NCBI GenBank assembly: GCA_012934845.2
Contig: WNNJ02002419.1
Coordinates: forward strand, 213,070-277,069
Origin: Pomphorhynchus laevis
Lineage: Eukaryota; Acanthocephala; Palaeacanthocephala; Echinorhynchida; Pomphorhynchidae
Direction of reading: 5' to 3'
Length of the DNA: 64,000 bases
The notes beneath the pieces were generated by a model, which was not told the origin of the DNA, searched no databases, and saw nothing but the letters and a program-made list of their open reading frames with translations. Made by a program: the position numbers and the translations under genes. Shown piece by piece: positions 63,857 to 64,000 of this stretch. The first letter of the stretch is position 1. Each line of letters begins with the position of its first letter.

Positions 63857-64000
63857 AACAATTATTACTTTCTTTGCTATATTCAGGTTTTAAGTTTTTG
63901 TGTTTCTGTTATAGATTTGATAAAGCTAATAAAAAGCGAAACGTCGTATTAATTTCTTCGTTAAGACTGGTTTACTTTAATTATATATATATATATATAT
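63857..64000 (+). mobile_element. PLE 3' untranslated tail with (TA)n
   Basis: About 115 bp of non-coding sequence (AAAGCGAAACGTCGTATTAA) ends in TTTACTTTAATTATATATAT and a (TA) run that reaches the window edge. The reverse complement of this end lies just before the ORF (61898-61922). Confidence 0.7.

Noticed and set aside
1-64000. tRNA or rRNA genes
   Set aside because: I scanned for cloverleaf-like and rRNA-like conserved strings and found none I could support by eye.

Overview
This is a stretch of an AT-rich animal genome, not a microbial one. The evidence is a spliced fibrillar collagen gene with GT-AG introns, plus a dense, nested population of decayed retrotransposons: Penelope-like elements (PLE), CR1/Jockey-type LINEs, RTE-type LINEs, LINE-like elements whose C-terminus resembles a restriction-like endonuclease, and one Ty3/gypsy fragment. 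The many 41-55 nt introns, the invertebrate-type fibrillar collagen and the mobile-element repertoire fit an invertebrate. The sequence alone does not let me name a lineage.

Layout. 1-7.6 kb: PLE and LINE-like wreckage, mostly on the minus strand. 8.0-28.8 kb (+): one fibrillar collagen gene with 25 recognised exons. They encode a helix of about 1014 residues and a complete C-propeptide. Its large introns are filled with dead retroelements, and its small introns are 41-55 nt. 28.8-44.2 kb: a LINE with ORF1, endonuclease and reverse transcriptase (RT), interrupted by an inverted second copy; two CR1/L2-like LINEs in opposite orientation; several PLE pieces. 44.3-46.7 kb: a tandem array of about 7.6 units of 303-304 bp, each carrying a hammerhead-ribozyme-like motif. 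46.7-57.6 kb: a palindromic minisatellite, a LINE ORF1 with an SGNH-hydrolase-like fold, a gypsy pol fragment, an RTE endonuclease, a PLE nuclease fragment and another LINE-like copy. 58.1-59.2 kb: a small spliced gene of unknown function, partly duplicated. 59.2-61 kb: PLE 3' ends, a single hammerhead-bearing unit and long palindromes. 61.9-63.9 kb: a PLE with an open 640-codon RT plus GIY-YIG frame.

Three points stand out. First, the hammerhead-bearing tandem array (44.3-46.7 kb) and its relative at 60.1-60.6 kb look like a ribozyme satellite or retrozyme-type element, with systematic changes in the ribozyme core. Second, the non-coding 3' region of one PLE family recurs at least seven times and keeps a closed fold: an outer stem, a hairpin and crossing helices, one of them with a compensatory base change. 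It matches no ribozyme class I can fit. Third, the window holds many young-looking inverted repeats (10 to about 105 bp arms), several of which interrupt recognisable coding sequence. A comparison of two paralogous segments shows directly that one palindromic cluster was inserted.

The collagen itself is informative. Its C-propeptide keeps the six cysteines used for intrachain bonds but lacks both cysteines that form interchain bonds in vertebrate procollagens, and its triple helix has a single Gly-to-Val substitution.
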